Shown here: one piece after another, positions 21,986 to 33,370 of the stretch
How the letters are laid out: each line of letters begins with the position of its first letter
How positions within the stretch are numbered: the first letter of the stretch is position 1
DNA from: Salminus brasiliensis
Lineage: Eukaryota; Chordata; Actinopteri; Characiformes; Bryconidae
Assembly (NCBI RefSeq): GCF_030463535.1
Contig: NC_132901.1
Coordinates: 4,534,640 to 4,598,639, forward strand
Direction: 5' to 3'
Length of the DNA: 64,000 nucleotides
Program-made: the position numbers and the translations under genes
The notes under the pieces: generated by a model
Databases searched by the model: none
The model's input: only the letters and a program-made list of their open reading frames with translations
What the model was told of the DNA's origin: nothing

Positions 21986-23919
21986 TTTTTCTCTCTGCTG
22001 TTGATGATCAGCAGATCTCCTCCTCTCTCTCTGCAGTGCTATCTGCTCTCACTCTAGCTCTTCCTCTCAGTAGAGATGTAGTACAAAATAGCATGCGAAA
22101 AACGCCCAACCTTGCTGCAAGGCCTTTTCTAGACACAAACATACACACTCAGATATACATTACTGACGTCATATATTTCATACACAATATTTACACACAC
22201 ACACACTTTGGAGTTAGTCCAAAGTGTAAATAAAAGGAAAGCAAGGTCCAGTGTTCATATCATGTACGGCAGGACTGCACAGCGCAGCTACATGCCTACA
22301 CACTACATTTAAAGGTTGATGAGACCAGGTCCAGAGGGAGAAAACAAATGTTCAGACACCATTTGTAATGCTTTAGAGTTAATCCAGCTTCAACTTCAAT
22401 TTAGATAACTTTGGACGACTGATATGCAGCTGAAACACGAAGAGGAGATGCAATTCAGTGACTAGTACCCATACAATGTTGGTTGTATTCCACTAGTACA
22501 TTTATTTACTACTTGACCTTTCATACGTGAACTGAAGAACAGGGGGCAACAATGCCAAACAAAACCAAAGAAATGGAGAAGACTTAAAGGAAAGATTTGT
22601 TTTTGTTTTGTTGGTGTTTTTTTTTTGTCTGACTTGAGACAAGCCCAAGAAGAGGTTAGGTCTAACCAGGACCAACAAGAGATCAGAAAAGAGACCCAAG
22701 AGAACACTCGAGGGAGGTTTACCCATTTACCAGCCAGACTTGTGTGTGAGAAACCCAAGACTGAGCACAGGGCTAGAGGTTGGCTGTTCTTAAATAGAAA
22801 AGGGACAGGTGTTGCTGATTGATCCTAATCAGTGTGTTGTGGTTCTGGGTTTCCCTCTGGTGGCTGGGGATGGCATAGCAGGTTGCCCAGCCACAGTCTG
22901 TACCCTTACACCTTTCTAGGTTACATCATTAACACCTTTACCCTTTAGCCTGGGCTGGAACAGCTCACAGCATCCTTACTGGTTCTACTACTAGCCATGA
23001 ACTCTGATTGTTCTTTCTGTGAGAGCTGTCACCAAAGAGCAAGACTTACATTACTTCATCACAGCATGAGACCACTGTGATCAGGGGGCGGGGACATTGG
23101 TTGACTAATTAGCATAATGTGACGTGAGCTATGTCATCTTTGCCTATAGCATAACAGAAGGGGGTCCTGCAGAGGCTGGACCTGGTTGGTGTAACTGGTG
23201 TTACTGGTGTGTAACTGGTCTCTCTCTGCAGTCAGGTTGGTGTAACTGGTCTGTAACTGGTCTCTCTCTGCATTGAGGCTGGTGTAACTGGTCTATAACT
23301 GGTCTCTCTCTGCAGTCAGGTTGGTGTATCTGGTGTGTAACTGGTCTCTCTCTGCAGTCAGGCTGGTGTAACTGGTCTGTAACTGGTCTCTCTCTGCAGT
23401 CAGGTTGGTGTATCTGGTCTGTAACTGGTCTCTCTCTACAGTCAGGTTTGTGTAACCGGTGTGTAACTGGTCTCTCTCTGCAGTCAGGTTGTTGAACTTG
23501 ATCCACAGCAGTGTGATGGCAGTCAGCAGGAGAACGCACAGCAGCCCCAGAAAAACTGCAGTCAGTCTGTAGAATCTGCTCCATGCAGAGCTGCTTCCTG
23601 AAGCTAGAAATAAACACACTCTTCACACTTATGATAGTTTACACATCACAGTGAATACTAGTGTTAAGTCAGAGCCTTCATGAGATGATACTGCTGTGTC
23701 TTTAGTAGTGGAGCTTTTAGCTGCAACCCTATGTATGTGAGTGTACCTGTGATCATGGTTCCTTCATGGATTCTTGTCACACGAGTATCTGGGACGTCTG
23801 CATTCACACATACAGCTCTTCATATGAGTCCTTGCTGTTGTTTGAAGAGGTCGATTTGAGATCTGCTGTAAATCCTGAATTCATATAAACATCCTTATCT
23901 CTGATTCTGCTCTCCTCAA
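21514..23919 (-). pseudogene. CD209-like lectin pseudogene C (minus-strand type)
   Basis: Exon remnants on the minus strand are 23919-23747 (tail), 23603 to about 23170 (membrane and neck), 22128-21985, 21865-21759 and 21658-21514 (CTLD). Compared with paralogue F: the start ATG is TTG and a 4-nt deletion and a later insertion break exon 1. Exon 2 has an in-frame TAG in the neck, and a deletion removes its last part with the splice donor. Exon 3 has one extra T (143 to 144 nt), a Trp-to-stop and a Glu-to-stop. Exons 4 and 5 are clean and encode a good CTLD C-terminal half with EPN, WAD and SVCEKSVF. The neck has at least seven 14-residue repeats, the most in the cluster. Between exons 3 and 2 lies an interspersed-repeat block (22460-22915) shared with F. 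The gene is not expected to give a receptor. Confidence 0.85.
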
Positions 23920-24498
23920 TTTAAAAGAAGTAGAAAAATCTTGATTATGATTATTTTTGGTTTAATTTGCAGACTACAATCCTCAGAGCCTCCAGCTCTC
24001 AGACTGACTCAGTGTTTGTGGTTTGTGTAATATATATATGCTGCTCTCAGGACAGGAAGTTGAGGCCTCAGCTAGTTGGCACAAACCACAGAGCATTCTC
24101 ACAAGCCCACCTCTCAATCTGCTTTCTTGTGTCTCTGCAGATTCAGTGTATTGAACATGTTGTAATGTGTGTGTTCTCTGTGTAAGTTAAACTGAAGTGC
24201 TTCAGGATTCAGGATTCAGGATTCAGGGTCTGTGTGTGTGTTTAGAGACTCTCTGAGTGACAGCCTTCAACTGTATTTACACTCTCAATATTGAGTACAC
24301 ACACAAACTCATATTGACTACTCTTATTCACAGTTGATTAATGCTGAAGTGTGTGTGTGTGTGTGTGTGTTTCTTGTGTTTCAGATGCTCAGTGTTGTTT
24401 TCTGTGAGCTTTGTGAAAAACCACATTAACAGGAAGCTGAAACCCACAGAACATGGCTGGGCTTAGGCTGTGTGGTGTCACGCTCACTCACTCACTCA

Positions 24499-24547
<49 letters not shown>

Positions 24548-25307
24548 GTTTCCGGTTGAACTCAACCCCCCTTTCTAGACAGCAGGGGTTGGTAGGGGGA
24601 CGATTAACCCTGTTGATTCACACTGAGAGCTGAATGAAGATGTTAATAAGGATATGGAAGACACCATAATCACTGCGCCTGGGAGTGATCTTGGGTACAC
24701 TGGACAACATGGACCTCACTTGTTGGAGTGTAAAGTTTTTTTTTTCGTTTGTTTGCCCCCTGACCTGCAGGAAGGGAAGGTGTAAGGAATGATGGAACAT
24801 GGCGTTCACCTCCATCAACATTCAGTGCCCATTAGCAAGGAACTTAACTGCAAATTGCTGACCAGGTGCTGAGATGACTGACCACCACTCTGTGTGTGTG
24901 CTCTCGGCCCCTAGGATGGGTTCAATTCAAGTTCTATTGTACATGGACAATAAAATGGGAAATAAAGGGAAATAAAGCTGCACAACAGATTATTACATGA
25001 TGAATTTAATATTTACACCAGTTTTGGTAATATAATGTTAATTAGACGATTATCCACTCCAATATCTGCCCTCATCAGGTCTCTTCGTCAGCCTTGTCTT
25101 GTCTCATCTGGTCTCAAGTGAAAATCCCTAAGTCATATCAGTGTTGACTCATTTTATTCACACCCCCAACATTTACACACACCCAGCCCTCTAGCAAAAG
25201 ACTTTTGATGCCAAATGCAATGGATACTTAGGGAGAATATTGAAACAAGGCTTAAAAGGAGATTAGCAGATTGGGCGAAGCACCGTTTAGAGAGTTTGTG
25301 TGTGTCT

Positions 25308-25361
<54 letters not shown>

Positions 25362-25439
25362 CAAAACCAACTGGGGTGGCCTGACCTCAGGTGTAATAAG
25401 AACAGGGCTAGTACTGCTGATCTAGGTTTAGGAAACACA
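23920..25439. other. Head-to-head intergenic region between pseudogene C and gene D
   Basis: The left part (24.0-24.6 kb) is the conserved 5' flank of minus-strand genes, also at 2.9-3.5 kb and 48.5-49.0 kb. It includes CA/CACT microsatellites (24479-24543), and a (GT)n run lies at 25308-25359. The 'gtgatcttgggtacactgga' segment near 24690 recurs at 35.68 and 49.20 kb. No coding exon is visible. Confidence 0.6.
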
Positions 25440-25983
25440 GGTGTGGGATACACTTCTCTACTGCCTTCTAAAGGAAAGCAGCTGCAGCTCCATCACTGAA
25501 GAGGAGCAACAGTGCTGGTTCTTCAAAGCATGGTTTAGTGAATCTGTTGGACTTTAGTGAATCTGTTGGGTTTTCTGAATGGATCAGTTGATGATCTTCA
25601 GTTCATCTATGAGAAAGAATCAAACTGCTGCTACTGATCAGTGTGTGAAACAGGGGGTAAAACACTCATTAGAAATGTGGAATGATAGATGGGCTGGACA
25701 TTCAGAACCGTGCATGGAAATCTAAACAGACATAAAGAAGCTAAACTCAGATTTTATTATAATATCTCATAAATGTAAAAGTGTATGAGGGTGAGAACCA
25801 GCTTTAAGAAAGAGCATGAGGGGCTCTGCTGCATTCACACCTCCAGCACACACAGGAAACTGTTGGTGGTTCTTGGTCACTTCCTTTACTAACGCCTCTA
25901 ATGCAGTTAAACTAGCCGAGCCATGCAGCAGTGCTGTAGTGTTCCTACAGAGACGCAGTAATTCAGTCTTTCAGAGATTAGAG
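25440..25983 (+). promoter_or_regulatory. Conserved 5' flank / probable promoter of lectin gene D
   Basis: This is the paralogous copy of the block at 4549-5072. It has a small local duplication near 25545-25570 ('agtgaatctgttgg' twice). Exon 1 of D follows immediately. Confidence 0.5.
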
Positions 25984-28407
25984 ATGTCTCTCAGTGTTTA
26001 TGATGAAGTGATTGGAAATGAGGAGCTGAACAGAGGAGATAGGGTGGAGATGGTGGTGGCGATCTATGAGAGCGCAGACGCTGTTAGAGAACATGACCCC
26101 AACACAGAGACAGAGGCCGTCAACACGAGGAGGAAGCTACAGACACAACAAGCAGGTATCATTACTAATCCTTTATTGAATCTCTTCTTTTAGAGACAGT
26201 AAATACTAGAACTAGGACTGTAGAGAACATCAGTAGATCACAGGTTCTTGGGAAGCTCTCAGTAAACACAGGTATCTCATACTGATAAAGGTGTAGTTTA
26301 GTTTCAGGTAGGATTGGTCAACAGAGAGACTCCACTATAGGTCAGACTCACACTACAGAACTGTTCTCTGGTTACTGAGAGATCAGCATGGGTTTTATAC
26401 AGCTCTCACAAAGATGTGGTTTGGTGTGAAGTCAGACCACAGACAGTCTGGATGATCTGACTGCTGGATTTGATCAGTCATAGATGAGGAGCTGATGATT
26501 ATCTTGGCATAGTTGAATAATGAGAGTTAAGTACCTGAAAGTTATATTTACCCCCAAAATAAAGTGAAATACAGCCAGCCCACTAATGAAAGGGTATATA
26601 GAATGGCTATTGTCGAGTATGGAAGCAAGGCTAAAAGTTAATGCTGAGCTGACCAGGAAAGAGAGAAGCCTCGAACAGAGGAAGTGACACTGTGGGTATC
26701 TGCTCAGAGAAGATGACTGACTGTGGTGTGATGTAATGAAGCCAGAGGTTGACTGGGTGCTAAGCAAAAAGCTAATCAACAAACCAGTTACGATCTCTTC
26801 AACTAGCTAGCTAATTGAGAAAAGGCAGCAGGTTCTGCTGAGTTTGGATTTGTAGCCAGCTGTGTGGGCTTAAGTAAGGTAGCTATCAGGCTAAGCACCA
26901 CGTCACAGACTGTGTTCCAGCTAACTGAGGCTCAAATCACACTCATTTAGAAGAAAAGGCCTCAAATCTGAGAGCACAGAGTCTCAATCCAGCGTTCTCC
27001 TCCTTCTGTGTTCATCTCTTAGAGTCACTGGGGAGAGTTTACCTGTGTTTAAACAGTGAGACTGGTTCTGACTGAAGCTCATGTATCTGTGTTTCCACCA
27101 TAGAGAGTCACTCTACAGGAAGCAGACGCTACAGGCTGACTGCAGTGTGTCTGGGGCTGCTGTGTGTTCTCCTGCTGACTGCCATCACACTGCTGTGGAT
27201 CAAGTTCAACAACCTGACTGCAGAGAGAGACCAGTTACACACCAGTAACACCAACCTGACTGCAGAGAGAGACCAGTTACAGATCAGTTACACCAACCTG
27301 ACTGCAGAGAGAGACCAGTTACACACCAGTTACACCAACCTGACTGCAGAGAGAGACCAGTTACACACCAGATACACCAACCTGACTACAGAGAGAGACG
27401 GGCTGCAGAGAAGGCTTTCTAAACTGGGTCAGTGATTAACTGCAGTTTTTAATTACACTCACTGACCACTTTATTAGGAACATTCTAATACAAGGGGTCT
27501 CAGTTTGAGCCAGGAAAGATCTTCACACACCATCACACTAAACATCAGGTTGATCTGTTGACTCAAGGTCAGACTGGTTCCATGAATTCCTGCTGTTTAT
27601 GAACTCGGCACTGGAGTGAGGGCAGCAATTACTGGAGTGAAGACTAACTCACACTTTTGACCTGTGTCTGCATAATTTTAACTGATTCTAACTGAGCTGC
27701 TGCCACGTGATTGGCTGATTCGGAGATTGGGGGTTGCATGACTAAGAAGGTGTTCCTAATAAAGTGTCTGGTTCTAGTGATTGATTACAGTTCTTAGCTG
27801 AAGAGTTGAACTTCATTCCATTAGATTATGAAACAGAGAGACTGAAATATGATATATTATATTTGATATTAATGGAGAATATGAATGATCTTGTGTTTAA
27901 TCGAGGAAATGCAGAGAAAAACTCCTCCTTTATTTGATCCGTAGGAAAAGCCACTCAGGAGGGATGGATCTGCTTCAGCTCCAGTATCTATTACATCTCT
28001 ACTGAGGAGAAGAGCTGGAGTGAGGGCAGAGAGGACTGCAGAGAGAGAGGAGCAGACCTGCTGATCATCAACAGCAGAGAGGAACAGGTGAGTGAGAGAG
28101 AATGGGGGACGGGGAGGGGGGGCAGAAATCAGAATGTACTGTTAGTCAGTCAAGTTGTTGATTGGTTGGTTAGAACACAAGAACAGAGAAGAGCACAGTT
28201 GGAAGAACACAGATCAGCACAGTTAGAAGAACAGTTAGAAGAGCACAGGTTCGAGTGCTGATCATCTCTGTGAACTCCAAACATGATGGATTAGTTCAGT
28301 TTACTTCAATAAGGGACTGATTAGATACACTGGGTGCTGGATGAGAACTGGAAACACTGGACATCCTCAAGAAGAGCTTTGAAAACGCTGACAATCACTC
28401 ATACACA

Positions 28408-28439
<32 letters not shown>

Positions 28440-28998
28440 TCACACGCACACACTCATCAGATCACAGTGTGTTTATTAGTTGATCAGTGTTTATTCCACT
28501 CTCAGACAGTCTAATGTACAGTTGAGGCTGATGTTCAGTACAGATGTTTTCACAGGCTTCAAACTGATCACATGATCAAATATGTGTGTGTGTGTTGGGT
28601 TGCTGGGAATGTGTAAGCAGTTATTTTACTTCAACAGGCCTTTATTAACAAGCTGAGAGGAGGTCAGCAGGCTTGGATTGGTCTGACTGACACTGAAAGA
28701 GAGGGGGTCTGAAAATGGGTGGACGGCTCAGCACTGACCACTGAGTAAGAGAGAACTGAACTGAACTCTGATCATGATGCAGTTACTGACTCTCACTCCT
28801 CACTGCTCTGATAAACACACTGATCCTCTGATTCTCTCTCTCAGATTCTGGAAAACAGGAGAACCCAACAGATCAGATGAACACTGTGTCATAACTGGCT
28901 ACGGCTACTGGTCTTATTCTGTAAAGAACTGGGCTGATTTTCACTGTAATCATCAGTTTGTTTGGATCTGTGAAAAGAGAATATTAATGAGGCAGTGA
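25984..28998 (+). pseudogene. CD209-like lectin receptor D with premature stop in the CTLD
   Basis: Exons are 25984-26155, 27104-27427, 27945-28087, 28638-28744 and 28845-28998, all with GT-AG sites and consistent phases (299 codons if open). The tail has the ITIM-like SVYDEV; the membrane segment is intact; the neck has five 14-residue repeats with NLT sequons. The CTLD has EPN (GEPNRSDEHC), WAD and WICEKR. The single lesion is TGA at 28710-28712 in place of the first Trp of WKWVDG, at codon 238, which would remove the last 62 residues including the EPN region and three of the four cysteines. It could be a pseudogene, a segregating null allele or a sequence error. Intron 1 matches intron 1 of E (26.2-27.1 against 37.7-38.6 kb). 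A polyadenylation signal candidate is AATAAA at 29165-29170. Confidence 0.8.
27456..27779. mobile_element. MITE-like element in intron 2 of gene D
   Basis: About 324 bp with inverted ends: 'cactcactgaccacttt' then attaggaac at the left, and gttcctaat then 'aaagtgtctggttctagtg' at the right. The same element, missing its right end, is in gene E at about 38769-39041. Genes A and B keep only a left-end trace near 7141 and 16318. Confidence 0.65.
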
Positions 28999-29574
28999 GC
29001 CTGAGAGCAGAGAGCAGACGGAGATCAGACGGAGAACAAACGGAGAGCAGACGGAGATCAGACGGAAAACAAACGGAGAGCAGAAGGAGGGCAGACAGAG
29101 ATCAGACGGAGAACGAACAGAGATTTTACTTTCGTCTGTAGAAGAAGTCGTATCAGTCTCAGAGAATAAAAAGTGGACTGAGCTCTCTTAGCCTTAACCA
29201 CGACTGAAAAACTAAAGGACTACTCTCTCCCTCTCACCTCTCACAACAGCCCTTTACTCACACAAACACTTTCTGCACAGTCGTTCAGTCTCCTCACCTT
29301 CATCACTCTTACTCTCCTTTTAGAGAGCTCAAATACTCTGAAAAATAGCCAAACATTGTTCTTCAGGACTTCTCACATTCAGCAGCAGTGAAATGACCAA
29401 GGCTAAAGATGACTAAGAGCCTCACTTCTCTCACTACAATATGGGAACCCTACAATTATATAGGCTAATCCTTTGTGGAGACCTCTGCAGGTCAAGGCCT
29501 TTATCTGCAGCCCCTAAAGTCTATTCGGGTCATCTGTCCCTGGTATCTCTATGGCCAGTTCCTAAACCAGTTCA
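28999..29574. other. 3' flank of gene D with purine-rich short repeats
   Basis: At 29000-29115, units such as 'gagatcagacgga' and 'gagaacaaacgga' repeat imperfectly, directly after the stop codon. AATAAA at 29165-29170 is a candidate polyadenylation signal. Nothing else is recognised. Confidence 0.6.
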
Positions 29575-29815
29575 GACGTGGAACCATGTTCTCTGGAGTG
29601 ATTGTGCTTCATCCAATACTTTTTGGAAGAGGTGGGTAGACCTTATTACCGCTCTTGCTGCTGAATGAAATCAAATCATCACACAAAGGCTCCTCTAAAG
29701 TCCAGCAGAATGCCTTCTTCCCTGGACAGTAGAGGCAGTTACTCCAACAAATGCAGGATAGACTTATGATTTCAGAAGAAGAATGAGCAGGTGTCCCAAA
29801 ACTTTTGTCCATACA
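29575..29815. mobile_element. Tc1-like element, 3' fragment
   Basis: It contains 'ttctctggagtgatt', reminiscent of the transposase WSD region, then a stretch with 'gaatgccttcttccctgga', and ends in 'aggtgtcccaaaacttttg' then tccatacagtg, the usual terminus of a fish Tc1-like family. No usable coding sequence remains. Recognition is by remembered family motifs. Confidence 0.5.
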
Positions 29816-29816
29816 G

Positions 29817-30030
29817 TGCATTTACCTGAAGACCACACTGGGGAGCACATGGCCGAAGCACTGCAAAATGCCCTTGCTGACTGGAACCCAGATGAAGAGA
29901 AGCTTGCTGCTGTAACGGGCCACAGTAAGACCGACCTTGTGCTGCAGAGCTGCAGCGCTTTGCTGGCATCAGCTTCTTCTGGCATGTTGTAGGAGCAACT
30001 GCTTCAGTGTTGCTCTTATCATAGCCTGAA
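29817..30030 (+). mobile_element. hAT/ZBED-like transposase fragment
   Basis: The plus-strand frame contains LPEDHTGEHMAEALQNAL followed by ADWNPDEEKLAAVTGHSKT. This matches the region of hAT-type (ZBED-like) transposases around their second catalytic Asp, although the TDSG-type motif is lost here. Only about 70 codons survive, directly joined to the Tc1-like fragment on the left. Confidence 0.55.
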
Positions 30031-30440
30031 TCAAGCAATAAACAGTGGGGGTTCAATGCTTCACCTTCAGAGTGAGATGTGCCTGTTCACTATGATAACA
30101 TCTAGAAAATACAGTGAGTGAAACTGTTCAGTAACAGCTCGGACACAAGGTGCACTGGAACTCTCAATGGAGGCGGCACTAGTGCCACCTGCAGGTATCA
30201 TGCTGTTACTGTGGGGGGGTTCTAACTTTTTCCTCAACGGAAAACTGCATTTCTACTCATTAAATTCTACAAATCATTTTTAAAGACACGTCTAGAGTGA
30301 TATGTGTACAGTTACATTACCTCTGTCTCTTAATATTGATCAAATGTTTAATATGTTCAAAAATATGTAGAAAAATATATAATTTTCATCGTTTTTTCAC
30401 TGAGACTGGTCTGGTGTATTGTCTATCATCATTGGTCTAG
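30031..30440. other. Unassigned spacer before the 42-bp satellite
   Basis: AT-rich sequence with no open frame, repeat or RNA gene that I can support. Confidence 0.3.
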
Positions 30441-30715
30441 TAAACTGTGTGAAAGGAATGGACCAATAGCAATGCTTATATATAAACTGTGTGAAAGGAA
30501 TGGACCAATAGCAATGCTTATATATAAACTGTGTAAAAGGAATGGACCAATAGCAATGCTTATATATAAACTGTGTAAAAGGAATGGACCAATAGAAATG
30601 CTTATATATAAACTGTGTGAAAGGAATGGACCAATAGCAATGCTTATATATAAACTGAGTGAAAGGAATGGACCAATAGCAATGCTTATATATAAACTGA
30701 GTGAAAGTAAAGGAC
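30441..30715. repeat. 42-bp tandem repeat
   Basis: Six to seven near-identical 42-bp units run from 30441 (starts at 30441, 30483, 30525 and so on). Each contains aaactgtgtgaaaggaatg and 'gaccaatagcaatgctta'. Since 42 is a multiple of three, all frames stay open over the array and give repetitive false open frames on both strands. Confidence 0.95.
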
Positions 30716-32110
30716 ACTGTATCAAGGCTAGTTGAAATTAGAGGAAATTACAGGTAATTACTGGTTGCTGCTGAAGTGACAGAACTGCTGAAGAACACCA
30801 GCCAGGATCTTCTCCACACATCAAGCCATCAAAGGTAGGATAAGCGGTGTATAATCAGTACTCCTGCCCGCTGTGGCAGCGTGTTCTACACTTTGCTGAA
30901 GGTCTTCTTGCTCAGGGTTGTTCTTCTCAGCTGTTGGAGTAAATCCAGCCCCTGTATTTCCCTTTACTAGAGTAAAAGGGTAAAAGGGTGACAGTAAAAG
31001 GCTTACGATGAAGATTTATGTAGGAATGATCATAACCATAATAATTTCTCTTTTCTGAGACTGATGTGGAAAACTCGACAGTGTTCCCATGGCAATGCTT
31101 ATCTGTAAATTGTGAAAAGAATAACCACTATGAGTTTTAATACAGTAGCTGGATGGACAGATGTAAAATACAGACAGACAGATAGACAGATAGATGAGGT
31201 TCTGGAAGATTAGATAGGTAGATATATAACCAATAGCTAAGCTTATTGGTAAAGTGTGTAAAATTAATTGACCAATAGCAATGCTTATATGTGAACTATG
31301 TTAAATCAAAGGACAAATAGCAATGCTTATAGGTAAAATGTGTGAAAGGAATGGAGCAATATGAACACTTTTATGTAAGCAGTTTAAAGGAAATGAATCA
31401 ATAGCAATGCTTATATAACTGTGTGGAAAAATGGACCAATAGCAATGCTTATGTGTAAATTCATTGAAAATAGTGGACCAATAGCAATGCGTTTATGTAA
31501 ACTGTGTGAAATAAATGGACCAATAGCAATGCTTATTTGTAGATTGTGTGGATAAAATGGACCAATAGAAATGGTTATACATGAACTGTGTGAAAAATTT
31601 TAACCAATATGCTCATGTGTAAATTCAGAGAAAATAGAGGACCAATAGAAATGCTTATGTATAAACTTCAGAAAAGGAATTGACCAATTGCAATGTTTAT
31701 ATGTAAACTGTGTAAATGAAATGTACCAATAGAAATCATTATATGTAAATTGAGTAAAAACAGTGGAGCAATAGCTTCTTTCTAAACTGTGTAAAAGAAA
31801 TTGATCAATTCGAATGCTTATTTGTAAATGGTGTAAAAAATGGATCCATAGCAATGGTTCTATATACATTAAGTAAAATGAGTGGACCAATAGCAATGCT
31901 TTAATATAAACTGTGTTAAAGAAATGGACCAATAGCAATGCTTAATTGTAAACTGTGTGAAAAGAATTGACCAATAGCAATGCTCTTCTGTAAACTCTAT
32001 GCAAAGAATGAATCAATGGCAATGCTTATTTGTCAACTGTCTGAAAGAAATGGACCAATAGCAATGCTTATGTTTAGATTTTGTGGATAAAATGGACCAA
32101 TAGCAATGCT
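30716..32110. repeat. Diverged arrays of the same satellite, with spacer DNA
   Basis: From about 31080 to 32110 the motif 'accaatagcaatgcttat' recurs more than fifteen times at roughly 40-55 bp spacing with strong divergence, plus a GACA/GATA patch at about 31168-31215. 30716-31080 is unassigned spacer. Confidence 0.8.
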
Positions 32111-33370
32111 TATTGCTAAGGACAATGGTGCCTGAAATTCTGTGAACCCCTTATTCTAGATGGATGGATGTTCAGATACATATAGCAATCTATTCATCTA
32201 TTCATGAAGATGAATGAAAGAATGAATGAAGGAATGAAGGAATAGAGATGTAGACTTATCACAAAAAATATAACAATGTAAACAGACATATAGACAAAAG
32301 GATAGATCATAGGGAGGAGGTGTGGATGGATAGATGGATGGGTGGAGGTTTTTATGATCTGCCAATCAATTAATGAAGATCAAAGAAGGAATGAATGAAA
32401 AAACAGATAGGTAAGTGTTACATTACATAGATAGCAGATAGATAGATGCAATGAAGCAATGCTTCCATCTAAACAGTGTGGAAAAAATGGACCAATAGCA
32501 ATGCTTATTGTTTGGGACAGGGGTGCCTGGGATTCTGTGAACCCCTTATTCTAAAACAGAGATGGATGGATGTTCAGATATATATCTATCTATTCATCTA
32601 TTCATGAAGATGGATGAAAGATTGAATGAAGGAATGGAGAAATAGACCTCATCATAAAATATATGAAAAATGAAAACAGAAAAAAAGCTAGAACATAGGA
32701 AGGAGGTGTGGATAGATGAATGGATGGAGGTTTATCTGATCTGCCCATTGATTAATAAAGATAAAAATAGGAATGAATGAAAAAACAGATAGGCATGTAT
32801 ATTACATTACATAGATACAGTCAGATAGATAGAGGTGGAGGCAAGGACAGTGTGACAGGTGGATGGAGGTTTAACTATCTATCTATCCATCTATAAATCT
32901 GGAAGATATGCAGACACGTCATATGAAATATGAAAACATAAAACAGATAGTTAGATGTATGTATGTCTCTATGTATTAATAAAGATAAAAATAAGGAATA
33001 AATGAAGAAAATAGATAGTTAGGCATAATGATATTTTCTAAAATATGAAATAGGAAACAGATACATAAAAAAACAGACAGATCTATAGACAGACAGACAG
33101 ACAGATAGGTTGGGAATGGAAGGATTGACAAAAGTCTATCTATCTATAAATATGGAATATAGGTAGACATGTTATATAAAATATGAAATGGGGAAAAAGA
33201 TCAACTTAATCTTAATCTTAACATAACCCTTAACCTTAATCTACACATTAATCTACACCTAGCTGTAACCTTAACCTACCCCTTATTCTACACCTAATCT
33301 TAACCTACCTTACCCTACACCTTAATCTACACCCAAATCTAACCTTCAACTCTTCTAATCTTAACAAAAG
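32111..33370. repeat. GATA/ATGG microsatellite-rich DNA with a duplicated block and telomere-like tract
   Basis: A block at about 32100-32460 ('gaaccccttattcta', then ATGG repeats and 'ctattcatgaagatg') is repeated at about 32490-32830. GATA/GACA runs are spread through 32.4-33.1 kb. From about 33206 to 33360 there is a degenerate tract of aaccttaat, aacctac and ctacacctaa units that resembles a decayed interstitial telomere-like repeat. Confidence 0.7.

Noticed and set aside
30441..30715. 42-bp satellite as an escaped copy of the 42-bp coding neck repeat
   Set aside because: Same unit length but unrelated sequence; the match in length is coincidence.
30397..30735. Open frames of YKHCYWSIPFTQFI-type repeats on both strands
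   Set aside because: They are the 42-bp satellite; 42 is divisible by three, so open frames arise by default.
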